A stretch of DNA of 64,000 nucleotides from contig CALXXZ010000003.1 in the NCBI GenBank assembly GCA_944392805.1, positions 145,564-209,563 of the forward strand. Reading direction: 5' to 3'. Positions 25,879-35,000 of this stretch are shown here, in pieces (position 1 is the stretch's first letter; every line of letters begins with the position of its first letter). Both the position numbers and the translations under genes were made by a program. The notes under the pieces were generated by a model. It ran no database searches, was not told where the DNA came from, and saw nothing but the letters and a program-made list of their open reading frames with translations. Source of the DNA: an uncultured Clostridia bacterium (GTDB lineage: Bacteria > Bacillota > Clostridia > TANB77 > CAG-508).

Positions 25879-25885
25879 TTATTTT
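25849..25885. terminator. Bidirectional terminator overlapping two convergent stop codons
   Basis: A 13-14 bp stem (AAATAACTAAAGG / CCTTTAGTTATTT) encloses a 9-base loop containing GGACGGCC. The plus-strand stop of the pseudouridine synthase (TAG 25876-25878) and the minus-strand stop of the metallopeptidase frame (TAA 25875-25877) overlap within the 3' arm. T-tracts follow on both strands. The core is a member of the window's GGGGACGG repeat family. Confidence 0.85.
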
Positions 25886-26583
25886 TGATAGAAAAATATT
25901 GAATAACTTTGTTCCAAACATTCTCTCCTATTTGTTTTACTTTGGCATTATTTCGTATCAATTTATTAAAATCATTTTCATTATGAGTGTCTATAAGATA
26001 TTTCACAGCTAAATATGATACATCATAACCATTAAATTTATTTGGTAATACAAAATTCTTATTTTCATGATTAAGCTTATTTAAATTTAAATTATTTAAA
26101 TCTGAATTAATTAAATCTATGTATTTTTCTAATTTAAATTTTCCGTTTTTCTTTTGATAGATTTATTGCTACCCCTTCATCTAACCAAGTTATTCTTTCG
26201 TGATTTTCTGCAATATATTCATTATAAAGAATATGTATAAATTCATGTATTATTTTTCGCATTTCAATTTCATATCTATAAGAATCAGTTTCTATATTAT
26301 TATTTGCTAAAAAATATATTATTCCCTTATGTATAGTACCTTTACAATAAAATGGTATATCATCTTTACTTGGATAATATTCCTCTATTGCATTTATGAA
26401 TTTATTTTTATTATCAAATAGCAATACGCTAATTTTTCTACATTCCTCTATTTGTAATTTTTTTAATAAATTTTCCCTTTCTTTATTAAATTTATCATAT
26501 AGATTTTTTATAAATATTTTTCCAAATTCAATTTTTTCACAATTTAAAAATTCTATTTTAATATTTCTATTCTCAATAACCAT
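25875..26583 (-). pseudogene. Gluzincin-type metallopeptidase gene with a frameshift
   Basis: The N-terminal frame (ATG 26583, site TGGAGAAATAG) encodes a zincin peptidase: HEFIHILYNEY (HEXXH) and WLDEGVAINLS (downstream Glu) as in peptidase MA-like proteins. It stops at 26134 after SKEKRKI. Shifting by one base in an A run near 26147 restores an open frame (NGKFKLEKYIDLINSDLNN ... GYDVSYLAVKYLIDTH ... WNKVIQYFSIKNN) that ends at 25875 in the terminator. One extra A explains the break. Full length would be about 235 residues. It follows the DUF2207 gene, another envelope protein. Confidence 0.8.
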
Positions 26584-26602
26584 AACTATTTCTCCATATT
26601 TT

Positions 26603-26637
26603 ATAATTATCCCCAAGTTATACTTGGGGATAATTAT
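26603..26637. other. Perfect 16-bp hairpin between the DUF2207 and peptidase genes
   Basis: ATAATTATCCCCAAGT pairs perfectly with ACTTGGGGATAATTAT around a 3-base loop. On the minus strand it is not followed by a T run, so it is better explained as an intercistronic processing or stabilising hairpin than a terminator. It sits right after the ancestral DUF2207 stop at 26643 but inside the current, shifted reading frame. Confidence 0.6.
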
Positions 26638-28534
26638 AGAATTTAGCGTCCGCCACCGCCACCTCCGGCCACCGGCCTCCGCCTCCTCCACCAGAAAATC
26701 CGCCACCTGCTCCACTTCCTGATGAATATGTTGCTGAATATACTGATGAATTTATACAATTTCCTATATTTACTGAATTCATTATGTGTATATATGAATA
26801 TGTATACATCGCAGAATTCATATCTGTTATTTCAGGATAAATTACTTTTAATTGTTTTAATACTTTATCTGAAATTCCAAAGGCTGTTGCAAATACTAAG
26901 TATTTTTCCCAAACCACAAGTGCTGGTATTTCTTTATCTTTTAATAATGAAAATTCTTCCATATATTTTTTGAATGCTTTCCATTGTTCATTTTCATCTA
27001 CACCTTTTTGTGTAAATACATTTATTCTTGATAATATCATTTGAGATATTATTGCATTTAACACAAATGAAGAAATCAAAGCAATTGAAACCACAAGTTG
27101 TATAATGTTAAGTTTCATCTGAACACAATATATTATAAATGGTATAACCAAAATAGTTAGTACAGCAAATATAACACATTTTCCTAAATATTTTGCCATT
27201 TTCTCATAATTTTGTTTATCATAATTTTCTCTTCTAATTTCCTCTGCCTCAATTATTTTTCCTAATTTCTCATCTAATTGTTGTACTCTCAATGATTTTT
27301 TCTCAAGATATTTAGTTATATCCTTTGTTGTAAGTGTATTTTTTTCTTCACTTTTGGTATTGTTTGCCACTTCTTTTAAAAATTCTAAAGTTAGTTTTTC
27401 ATCGTCTTTTAGATTTATAATTTCTTTATTTTTTATTGATATTTTAATTACATCTGATTTGATGATTCCACCTTTATCCTCTATTTCAAGAGAAATATAG
27501 TTGTTCAGGCATAAATCTAGCACATTTGCTGCAAAACTTGAAGAAAAAGTTTTATTATATCCTTTAGTTAATACAAATAATGCTTCTGCAGGTGTTGCTT
27601 CTTCATATGGCAATTCTCTAAAATATTGTAATTTTGTTGTAGGTTTATATTTTTTTGGCATTTTTATAAATATAATTACATTTTTTATAAAATATATTAA
27701 GCTAAAAATAAATATAATACCACCTAAAATTGTAAGAACAATTATTATACCGTTCTTTAGATTTCTTCTTGCATTTGCTTCATCTGCCCATTTTCCTTCT
27801 TCATTTAAAACTTTCTCTAATATATTAGAGCCATAAGTTCTTCCAGAATTGTAAATCATGTCATTTGGAATTAATGTTCTTACTTCAACATAATTCCCAC
27901 TTGAATAGTTATTTATTGTGAATTCAATTTTATTCAAATCAGTTACATATATTTCTCCATTCAAGTCTTGAGTATGTCCCCAAACTCTTATATCTTCTTT
28001 ATTTGTTGCATTATATGGTAAGTATATCGTTCCTGTTATTTTGTCTGCATCTATTTCAAAGTCTTCTCCTATAAACTGCCAATACAATTCAGAATAATCA
28101 TTATATTTTGCAATTGCATCTTTTACTTTATAAGATATTTGATATGTTTTTCTTGCTGAATTATTATCTAATCCAACACCCCAAGCAATTTCAAAAGCTC
28201 CATCTGAATTTTTTAATGCATAAAAGCTATTTTCTGTAACATGATACATTTCTTCATTTATCTGAGAAAAATTTGTTTTTGAACTAATATCTGTTACTTG
28301 CACTTCTGTTATATTTGAATATTTTGAATCATCAATTTTGAATGTCTTAAATAATGTATTTGTATTTGAAATATCTATATCCCATGTTTCAGTAACATTC
28401 ATGCTTCCATCAGAATTTATTTGAGCATCAAAATCTAGCTCATTTAGTTCTAAAGTTGCATCTGATTTTACATTAAATATTAACAGAGTTGCTATTACAA
28501 TAAATATTGTAAATAAGATTTTTTTAATTTTCAT
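26618..28534 (-). CDS. DUF2207 membrane protein with frame-shifted Gly-rich tail
   Basis: A 638-residue protein of the DUF2207 (YciQ-like) family: signal/anchor helix at residues 5-25, a beta-rich external DUF2207 domain (about 30-250, LDFDAQINSDGSMNVTETWD), a membrane helix near 262-285, a cytoplasmic region, two more helices (about 450-500) and a low-complexity Gly/Ser tail. Relatives end in a glycine run and Arg. Here SGGGGGGR changes frame at a GC-rich insert (GGCCGGTGGCCGG near 26668) and continues as WPEVAVADAKFYNYPQV to 26618. The old frame would end GGGGGGR at TAA 26643. Function is unknown. Confidence 0.85.
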   Translation of the reverse strand: MKIKKILFTIFIVIATLLIFNVKSDATLELNELDFDAQINSDGSMNVTETWDIDISNTNTLFKTFKIDDSKYSNITEVQVTDISSKTNFSQINEEMYHVTENSFYALKNSDGAFEIAWGVGLDNNSARKTYQISYKVKDAIAKYNDYSELYWQFIGEDFEIDADKITGTIYLPYNATNKEDIRVWGHTQDLNGEIYVTDLNKIEFTINNYSSGNYVEVRTLIPNDMIYNSGRTYGSNILEKVLNEEGKWADEANARRNLKNGIIIVLTILGGIIFIFSLIYFIKNVIIFIKMPKKYKPTTKLQYFRELPYEEATPAEALFVLTKGYNKTFSSSFAANVLDLCLNNYISLEIEDKGGIIKSDVIKISIKNKEIINLKDDEKLTLEFLKEVANNTKSEEKNTLTTKDITKYLEKKSLRVQQLDEKLGKIIEAEEIRRENYDKQNYEKMAKYLGKCVIFAVLTILVIPFIIYCVQMKLNIIQLVVSIALISSFVLNAIISQMILSRINVFTQKGVDENEQWKAFKKYMEEFSLLKDKEIPALVVWEKYLVFATAFGISDKVLKQLKVIYPEITDMNSAMYTYSYIHIMNSVNIGNCINSSVYSATYSSGSGAGGGFSGGGGGGRWPEVAVADAKFYNYPQV

Positions 28535-28616
28535 ATGTATCCCCCTTCTGAAATTTAATATATCATATAAGTATAAATTTGTCTACATCAAAAAACTCTA
28601 CTATTTTTGTATATAT

Positions 28617-28720
28617 TAAAGAAAAAGTTTATATATTACTATTTCATAGCAAAAACATATCACGGGTCAACGCCTAAGGTCTTTGCTTTATTCCATAGTA
28701 ATATATAAACTTTTCTTTTA
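28617..28720. repeat. Long hairpin element, copy A
   Basis: A ~104-bp inverted repeat. The outer 20 bp AAAGTTTATATATTACTAT-type arms pair perfectly, followed by an internal loop and a second short AGCAAA/TTTGCT stem. It lies just after the 3' end of rnpB and before the DUF2207 gene. A second copy with the same arms but a different loop and different outer bases is at 31858-31961. Confidence 0.85.
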
Positions 28721-28725
28721 AAATA

Positions 28726-29069
28726 GAGTAAACCTGTAAGCCGGGTTCTGTCATTTAAAATAGTCATTTATCTAGGACATATATCACTATATGCCTCAAG
28801 CCACACAATTCAGAAGTTTGCCGAGCAGGCTTTTTCTTCTACTTAGGTGTTGCTCCAGATGGGGTTTGCACTGACCCAGTATGTCACCATACTAGCGGTG
28901 AGCTCTTACCTCGCCTTTTCATCCTTACCTCATAAGAGGCGGTTATTTTCTGTTGCACTTTCCTTAAGGTTTCCCTCACTAGACGTTATCTAGCATCTTT
29001 GCTCTATGGAGTCCGGACTTTCCTCTCGTAGTTCCTTTCGGAATTTACCAGCGACTATTCAATTTACTC
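28726..29069 (-). ncRNA. rnpB: RNase P RNA
   Basis: The minus strand carries the conserved RNase P core: GAGGAAAGTCCGGACT near the 5' part, the AGTGAGGGAAACCTTAAGGA stretch, the GTGCAACAGAAA segment, and the 3' ACAGAACCCGGCTTAC. The ends (GAGTAAA at 29069 and TTTACTC at 28726) pair as helix P1, which sets the limits at about 344 nt. It is the catalytic RNA that removes 5' leaders from tRNA precursors. The order of conserved parts looks like the ancestral type A architecture. Confidence 0.95.
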
Positions 29070-29188
29070 AAAAGATATTATAACATCTTTTTTCTTTTTT
29101 GTAAATAATGATTATTCTTATTGATTTTTATATTTCATAGTGGTATATTTTATTAGAAAAATGTCATAATAAAAATGGAGGGATTGAC

Positions 29189-31795
29189 ATGGCAAATGAT
29201 AAAAGAGAAGATGTTGACATTAAAAAAGTTTATGAACATTTATGTACAACATCAAGAGAAAATTTTATTTCAGAATTCAAAATAAAAGAAGGAGGATTAA
29301 CTGATGATGAAGTAGCACAAAGGATTAATACATATGGATATAATGAAGTAACTCAAACAAAGCCCAAAAAGTGGTATCATTATTTATTAAAAAGTTTATT
29401 TTCACCATTTAATAGTATATTACTTGGAATAGCTTTAGTTTTATCTTATACTGATATATATTTAGCAGAAGATCCTAATTATGCAAATATTATAGTAATA
29501 CTAGTTTTAGTAGCAGTTAGTACTTTTTTAGATTTCTTTTCAGAATATCGTTCAAATAAAGCTGCAGAAAAACTAAAACAATTAGTATCAACAAATGCTA
29601 CAGTAATTAGAAATGGTAGAGAAATGAAAGTACCTTTCAAAGATTTAGTACTAGGAGATACAATTAAATTATCTGCTGGTGACATGATTCCAGCTGATTT
29701 AAGAATAATAGAAGCAAAAGATTTGTATGTTGGGCAATCAAGTTTAACAGGAGAATCTGATGCAATAAAAAAAGTAGTAAATACCGAAAATACAGAAGAA
29801 ATTGATAGCTTAACTGATTTAGATACAATATGTTTTATGGGAACAACTGTAATAAGTGGTAGTGCTAAAGGAGTTGTTGTTCTAACAGCTGATGACACTT
29901 ATTTTGGGAAAGTTGCACATACTTTAACTAATGGAAAACCAAAAACTGATTTTCAAAAAGGAATTGAAAGTATTAGTAAATTACTAATAAAATTTATGTT
30001 AATATTAATTCCAATCGTATTTCTATTAAATGTTTGGAAACATGATATAATAACTTCATTTACATTTGCAGTTGCAATTGCAATATGTATAACACCTCTT
30101 CTACTACCTGTAATTTTATCAAGTAGTTTATCAAAAGGTGCAATACGAATGTCAAAAAAGAAAACGATTGTAAAAAAACTAGATTCAATTCAAAGTTTTG
30201 GTGCAATGAATATTTTATGTACTGATAAGACTGGTACATTAACAGAAGATAAAATTGTTCTTGAAAAATATCTTGATGTAATGGGAAATGAAGATTTGCG
30301 AGTTCTAAAACATGCTTTTTTAAATGCTTATTTTCAAACAGGACTTCGTAGTAACATAGATGAAGCTGTTATAAAACGTGCTACAGAAAATCATATGGAA
30401 GACATTTCTACAAAATACAAAAAAATCGATGAAATTCCATTTGACTTTTCAAGACGAAGACTTTCTGTTGTTGTAAGTGATGGTTCAAAAACACAGTTAA
30501 TAACTAAAGGAGCTGTTGAAGAAATTTTAAGTATTTCAACATTAGTTGATTATCAAGGACAAATATCCCCACTTACAAATGAAATTAGAGAAAATATGAA
30601 AAAAATAGCTAAAACTCTTAACAAACAAGGACTTAGAGTTGTAGCAGTTTGTCAAAAAAATGATTTAGATAAAACAAGTGGTTTCGGAATTTCAGACGAA
30701 AAAAATATGGTATTAATAGGATTTATTGGTTTCCTTGATCCACCAAAAGAAACTGCAAAATCTTCAATCGAAAAGTTAAATAAAAATGGAATAAGAGTTA
30801 TAGTTTTAACCGGTGATAATGTTGAAGTTACAAGATGCGTTTGTGATAAAGTTGGAATAAAATCCTCAAAAATAGTTACAGGTTCACAAATTGATAAAAT
30901 TTCTGATATTGCTGTTATGAGGCTTTTGAAAAAAACAAATATCTTTGCAAAACTTTCTCCTATTCAAAAGGCTCGTATTGTTAGAATATTAAGAGAAGCA
31001 GGAAATGTCGTAGGATATATGGGAGATGGTATTAATGATAGCCCTTCACTTATAAATTCTGATGTTGGTGTTTCAGTTGACACAGCTGTTGATATTGCAA
31101 AAGAATCAGCTGATATCATCTTACTTGAAAAAGATTTACATGTTTTACTTGATGGTGTAAAAGAAGGTCGTCATACTTTTGCAAATTTAATGAAATATAT
31201 CAAACTTGCAGCAAGCTTCAACTTTGGAGAAGTAGTTTCTGTAATTATTGCGAGTGTTTTACTTCCATTTTTACCAGAAACTCCTATACAACTTTTGGTT
31301 GAAGGATTATTATATGATTTTGGACAGTTAACTTTACCTCTAGATAATGTTGATGAAGAATATCTAACTAAACCTAAAAAATTTGAAATTAAAAGCTTGA
31401 AAAACTTTATGTTATTTATGGGACCTGTAAGCTCATGTTTTGACTTGATAGTTTTCGCTTTAGTATGGTTTACTTTTGATATACATGAAGCAGCAGTTTT
31501 CCAAACAATATGGTTTACTTATAGTGTTGTTTCTAATCTTGTCGGTATGCATGTTATTAGAACAGCTAAAGTTCCATTTAAACAAAGCCACGCTTCTAAA
31601 GCTGTATACTTTTCATCAATTCTACTATGTATAGTTGCTATGATTGTTCCATATACATTTTTAGGTAGAGCAATTGGTCTTACTGCACTTGCACCTAAGT
31701 ATTTTTCAGTTATTATTGGTGTTCCAATTTTATATTGTTTTGTTGCAGTTTTTGCTAAGAAAATTTATATTAAAAAATATGGAGAATGGATTTAA
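29189..31795 (+). CDS. mgtA: P-type ATPase, magnesium-translocating (MgtA-like)
   Basis: An 868-residue P3B-type ATPase. Features: N-terminal cation ATPase domain (residues 20-85), TGES-like loop LTGESDAI (about 191), phosphorylation site DKTGTLT (about 346), nucleotide-binding KGAVEE, hinge GDGINDS (about 610), and C-terminal helices with LYDFGQLTLPLDNVD and FMLFMGPVSSCFDLIVFALVWF, typical of MgtA/MgtB rather than calcium pumps. It imports Mg2+ when it is scarce. The upstream region (119 bp to rnpB) has no M-box. It ends directly at a GGGGACGGTCC repeat, four bases after the stop. Confidence 0.9.
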   Translation: MANDKREDVDIKKVYEHLCTTSRENFISEFKIKEGGLTDDEVAQRINTYGYNEVTQTKPKKWYHYLLKSLFSPFNSILLGIALVLSYTDIYLAEDPNYANIIVILVLVAVSTFLDFFSEYRSNKAAEKLKQLVSTNATVIRNGREMKVPFKDLVLGDTIKLSAGDMIPADLRIIEAKDLYVGQSSLTGESDAIKKVVNTENTEEIDSLTDLDTICFMGTTVISGSAKGVVVLTADDTYFGKVAHTLTNGKPKTDFQKGIESISKLLIKFMLILIPIVFLLNVWKHDIITSFTFAVAIAICITPLLLPVILSSSLSKGAIRMSKKKTIVKKLDSIQSFGAMNILCTDKTGTLTEDKIVLEKYLDVMGNEDLRVLKHAFLNAYFQTGLRSNIDEAVIKRATENHMEDISTKYKKIDEIPFDFSRRRLSVVVSDGSKTQLITKGAVEEILSISTLVDYQGQISPLTNEIRENMKKIAKTLNKQGLRVVAVCQKNDLDKTSGFGISDEKNMVLIGFIGFLDPPKETAKSSIEKLNKNGIRVIVLTGDNVEVTRCVCDKVGIKSSKIVTGSQIDKISDIAVMRLLKKTNIFAKLSPIQKARIVRILREAGNVVGYMGDGINDSPSLINSDVGVSVDTAVDIAKESADIILLEKDLHVLLDGVKEGRHTFANLMKYIKLAASFNFGEVVSVIIASVLLPFLPETPIQLLVEGLLYDFGQLTLPLDNVDEEYLTKPKKFEIKSLKNFMLFMGPVSSCFDLIVFALVWFTFDIHEAAVFQTIWFTYSVVSNLVGMHVIRTAKVPFKQSHASKAVYFSSILLCIVAMIVPYTFLGRAIGLTALAPKYFSVIIGVPILYCFVAVFAKKIYIKKYGEWI

Positions 31796-31796
31796 A

Positions 31797-32020
31797 AAAG
31801 GGGACGGTCCTGTTTTGAAGGGGACGGTCCTTTTTGGTGCATTCGATATATTTTATTATAACGAAAAGTTTATATATTACTATTCCATAGCAAAAACATA
31901 TTCTAGGTCTTCGTCGGAGGTCTTTGCTTTATTTCATAGTAATATATAAACTTTTCGTTATTTTTATAAATTTTAAATGCACTAAAAAGGACCGTCCCCT
32001 TCAAAACAGGACCGTCCCCT
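31797..32020. repeat. Compound palindrome: GGGGACGGTCC arms around hairpin element
   Basis: The left arm (31797-31843) holds two GGGGACGGTCC units separated by TGTTTTGAA and ends TTTTTGGTGCATT. The right arm (31976-32020) is its inverted copy, AATGCACTAAAAAGG, then ACCGTCCCC twice. Between them is the ~104-bp hairpin element B. The right arm includes the last codons and stop of dnaE. Confidence 0.85.
31858..31961. repeat. Long hairpin element, copy B
   Basis: Same arms as copy A (AAAAGTTTATATATTACTAT and its complement). The loop differs (TCTAGGTCTTCGTCGGAGG instead of TCACGGGTCAACGCCTAAGG), and the outermost bases are TAACG/CGTTA instead of AAAGA/TCTTT, so pairing is kept by matching changes on both sides. 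It is nested inside the compound palindrome between mgtA and dnaE. Confidence 0.85.
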
Positions 32021-35000
32021 CTGGCATAATCTCTTTAAAAACATTTAATATTTCATCAGTTAAATAAATCGCCCCACAAGATTTCAATTCATCTCCAATT
32101 TTAATAGAAACACTTATATTATTTTGTTCTCCATTAAAAAATTTAATTGCTCCTCTAAGTTTAGCTTTTTGTTCTTCTGAAGTATTTGTGATATCAAGAA
32201 CAAGCATTTTAGGTTTAGCATCTCCAAAATTTTTAATATCTTGTGCAACAATTTTAGTTGAATCATCTTCTCTTATACTTAATCTTCCATTAATTGCTAC
32301 AATATTTTCTTCAACTAAAATATCTTGTGCTTTTAAATAAGTTGGCTCAAACACAATTATTTCTGCTGAACCATATAAATCTTCAATTGTAAGAAATACC
32401 ATAATTTTATTATTTTTAGTATATTTCTTTTTAACTGACGTAATAATTCCTGCGATTTTAACATCTTGACCATCTACATATTTACTTCTTTCTTTTACTC
32501 TTGTATCAGCATTATCTGTATCTGGTCCAATTGAGTTTAATTCATCAATTTCTTTCATAGCTAAAGATGATATATTTGTACTTGCTAAAATTTGTTCTCT
32601 TATTTTTTCTAATGGATGTCCTGAAACATATATTCCAAGCATTTCTTTTTCCATTGATAGTAAATCTTTTTCACTTAATTCAGGTTGCTCACTAAAATTA
32701 TATTTTATTTCATCTAAATTATTTTCTTCATCTGAACCACCTAAATCAAACATTGAAACTTGTCCACTTATTCCTTTTTTATTATAAGATTGAATTGTAT
32801 CAATTATTGTTTCAAATGATGCTAAAAGTGTTGCTCTTGTTTCTGGAAATTCTGCAAATGTTCCAGCTTTTATTAAACTTTCTACACATTTTTTATTAAC
32901 TGCTTCTCCTGCCATTCTTTCACAAAAGTCTGTAAAGCTTGTAAATTTACCATTTTCGTTTCTATCTTTAATTATATTTTCTACTGGTTGAATTCCAACA
33001 TTTTTTATACTTCCTAAGCCAAAACGAATTTTTCCATCTTCTACCGTAAATTTTGTATTACTCATATTTATATCTGGTTTTAATATTTCTATTCCAAGTC
33101 TTTTACATTCATCAATATATTCTGGTACTTTATCTAAATTTCCTAGAAAACTATTTAACATTGAAGCCATAAATTCAGCAGGATAATATGCTTTTAGATA
33201 TGCTGTTCTATATGCTACAACTGCATAACATGCTGCATGTGATTTATTAAATGCATATTTTGCAAATTCAGCCATTTCATCAAATATCTTATTTGCTGAT
33301 TCTGCATCAATTCCATTTCTTACACATCCTGGAACTACTATATTTCCATTTTCATCAACTTGACCATTTATAAAGATTTCTCTTTCTTTTGCCATTACAT
33401 CAAGTTTCTTTTTACCCATGGCTCTACGTACTAAATCTGCTCTTCCTAATGAATATCCAGCCAAATCTCTTACTATTTGCATTACTTGTTCTTGATACAC
33501 CATACAACCATATGTTACATTTAATATTGGCTCTAGGCTTGGGTGTGTATATTCATTATGACCAGGATTTTGTTTTCCTCTAATATATCTTGGAATCTGG
33601 TCCATTGGCCCAGGTCGATATAATGAAACACCAGCTATTATATCTTCTAAACAGTCAGGTTTTAGTTCCTTCATGAAGTTTGTCATTCCTTGTGACTCAA
33701 ATTGGAATATTCCACTTGATGCTCCATCTTGCCATAATTTATAAACTTTTGGATCTGCCATTTCTTTATCAAATTCTACATCTATCCCTCTAGTCTTTTT
33801 TACAAGGTCTATTGTATCTTGGATTACTGTTAATGTTCTTAAACCTAAAAAGTCCATTTTTAATAATCCTAATTCTTCTAATGTTGTCATTATATATTGT
33901 GTAGAAATCTGATTATCTCTTACATATAGAGGTACATATGTATCTACTGGTTCTTTTGTTATTACTACACCACAAGCATGTGTTGAAGCCTGTCTTGGCA
34001 TTCCTTCTAGTCCCATCGCAATTTCTAATAATTTATGAACATCTTCTCTTTCATCATATAAATCTTTTAATTCTTTGTTTTGTTCTAATGCTTTTTTTAT
34101 TGTTATATGTAATTCATTTGGTATCATTTTTGCAAGTTTATCAGCTTCTGCATATGGAAAATCTAATACTCTTGCAACATCTCTTATTACCATTCTTGCT
34201 GACATAGTTCCAAATGTTATTATCTGTGATACATGGTCATGTCCATATTTATTTGATACATAATCTATTACATCTTGTCTATGTTCATAACAGAAGTCTA
34301 CGTCAAAGTCTGGCATACTTATTCTTTCTGGATTTAAAAATCTTTCGAAAAGTAATCCATATTTAATTGGGTCTATATCTGTTATTTCTATTGCATAAGC
34401 TATAATTGAACCTGCACCAGAACCACGACCAGGCCCTACTGGTATATTATGAGTTTTTGCATAATGTATAAAGTCCCAAACTATTAAGAAGTAGTCAACA
34501 TATCCCATTTTCTTTATGACACTTATTTCATATTCTGCTCTATCTAATATTTCTTGTGATGGATTTTCTCCATATCTTTTCTTTATTCCCTCATCACATA
34601 ATTTTTTAAAGAAATCATAATGTGTTGGATATTCTGGTGGTACATCATAATTAGGTAATATTGTGTGCCCAAATTCAAATTCCACATTGCACTTGTCTGC
34701 TATTTTTACTGTGTTTTCTATTGCATCTGGAAATGCCGAAAAATATTCGCTCATTTCTTCTGGTGATTTTACATATAATTCATCTGTATCAAACCTCATT
34801 CTGTCTTCATCACTCATTCTTTTTCCAGTCTGAATACATAGCAATATTTCATGATTATATGCATCTTCTCTTTTTAAATAGTGTGCATCATTTGTTGCAA
34901 CTAGCGGTATATCTAGTTTTCTTGCAAGTTGTACTAATTTTTGATTTGCTAATATTTGTTCTTTTATTCCATTGTTTTGTATTTCTATATAATAGTCTTC

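Noticed and set aside
28617-28720. tRNA or CRISPR repeat in the hairpin element
   Set aside because: No cloverleaf, CCA or T-loop sequence; only two dispersed copies with long inverted arms, not a spaced array.
29070-29188. M-box or other magnesium riboswitch before mgtA
   Set aside because: Only about 119 bp lie between rnpB and the mgtA ATG, with no conserved M-box elements and no terminator hairpin.
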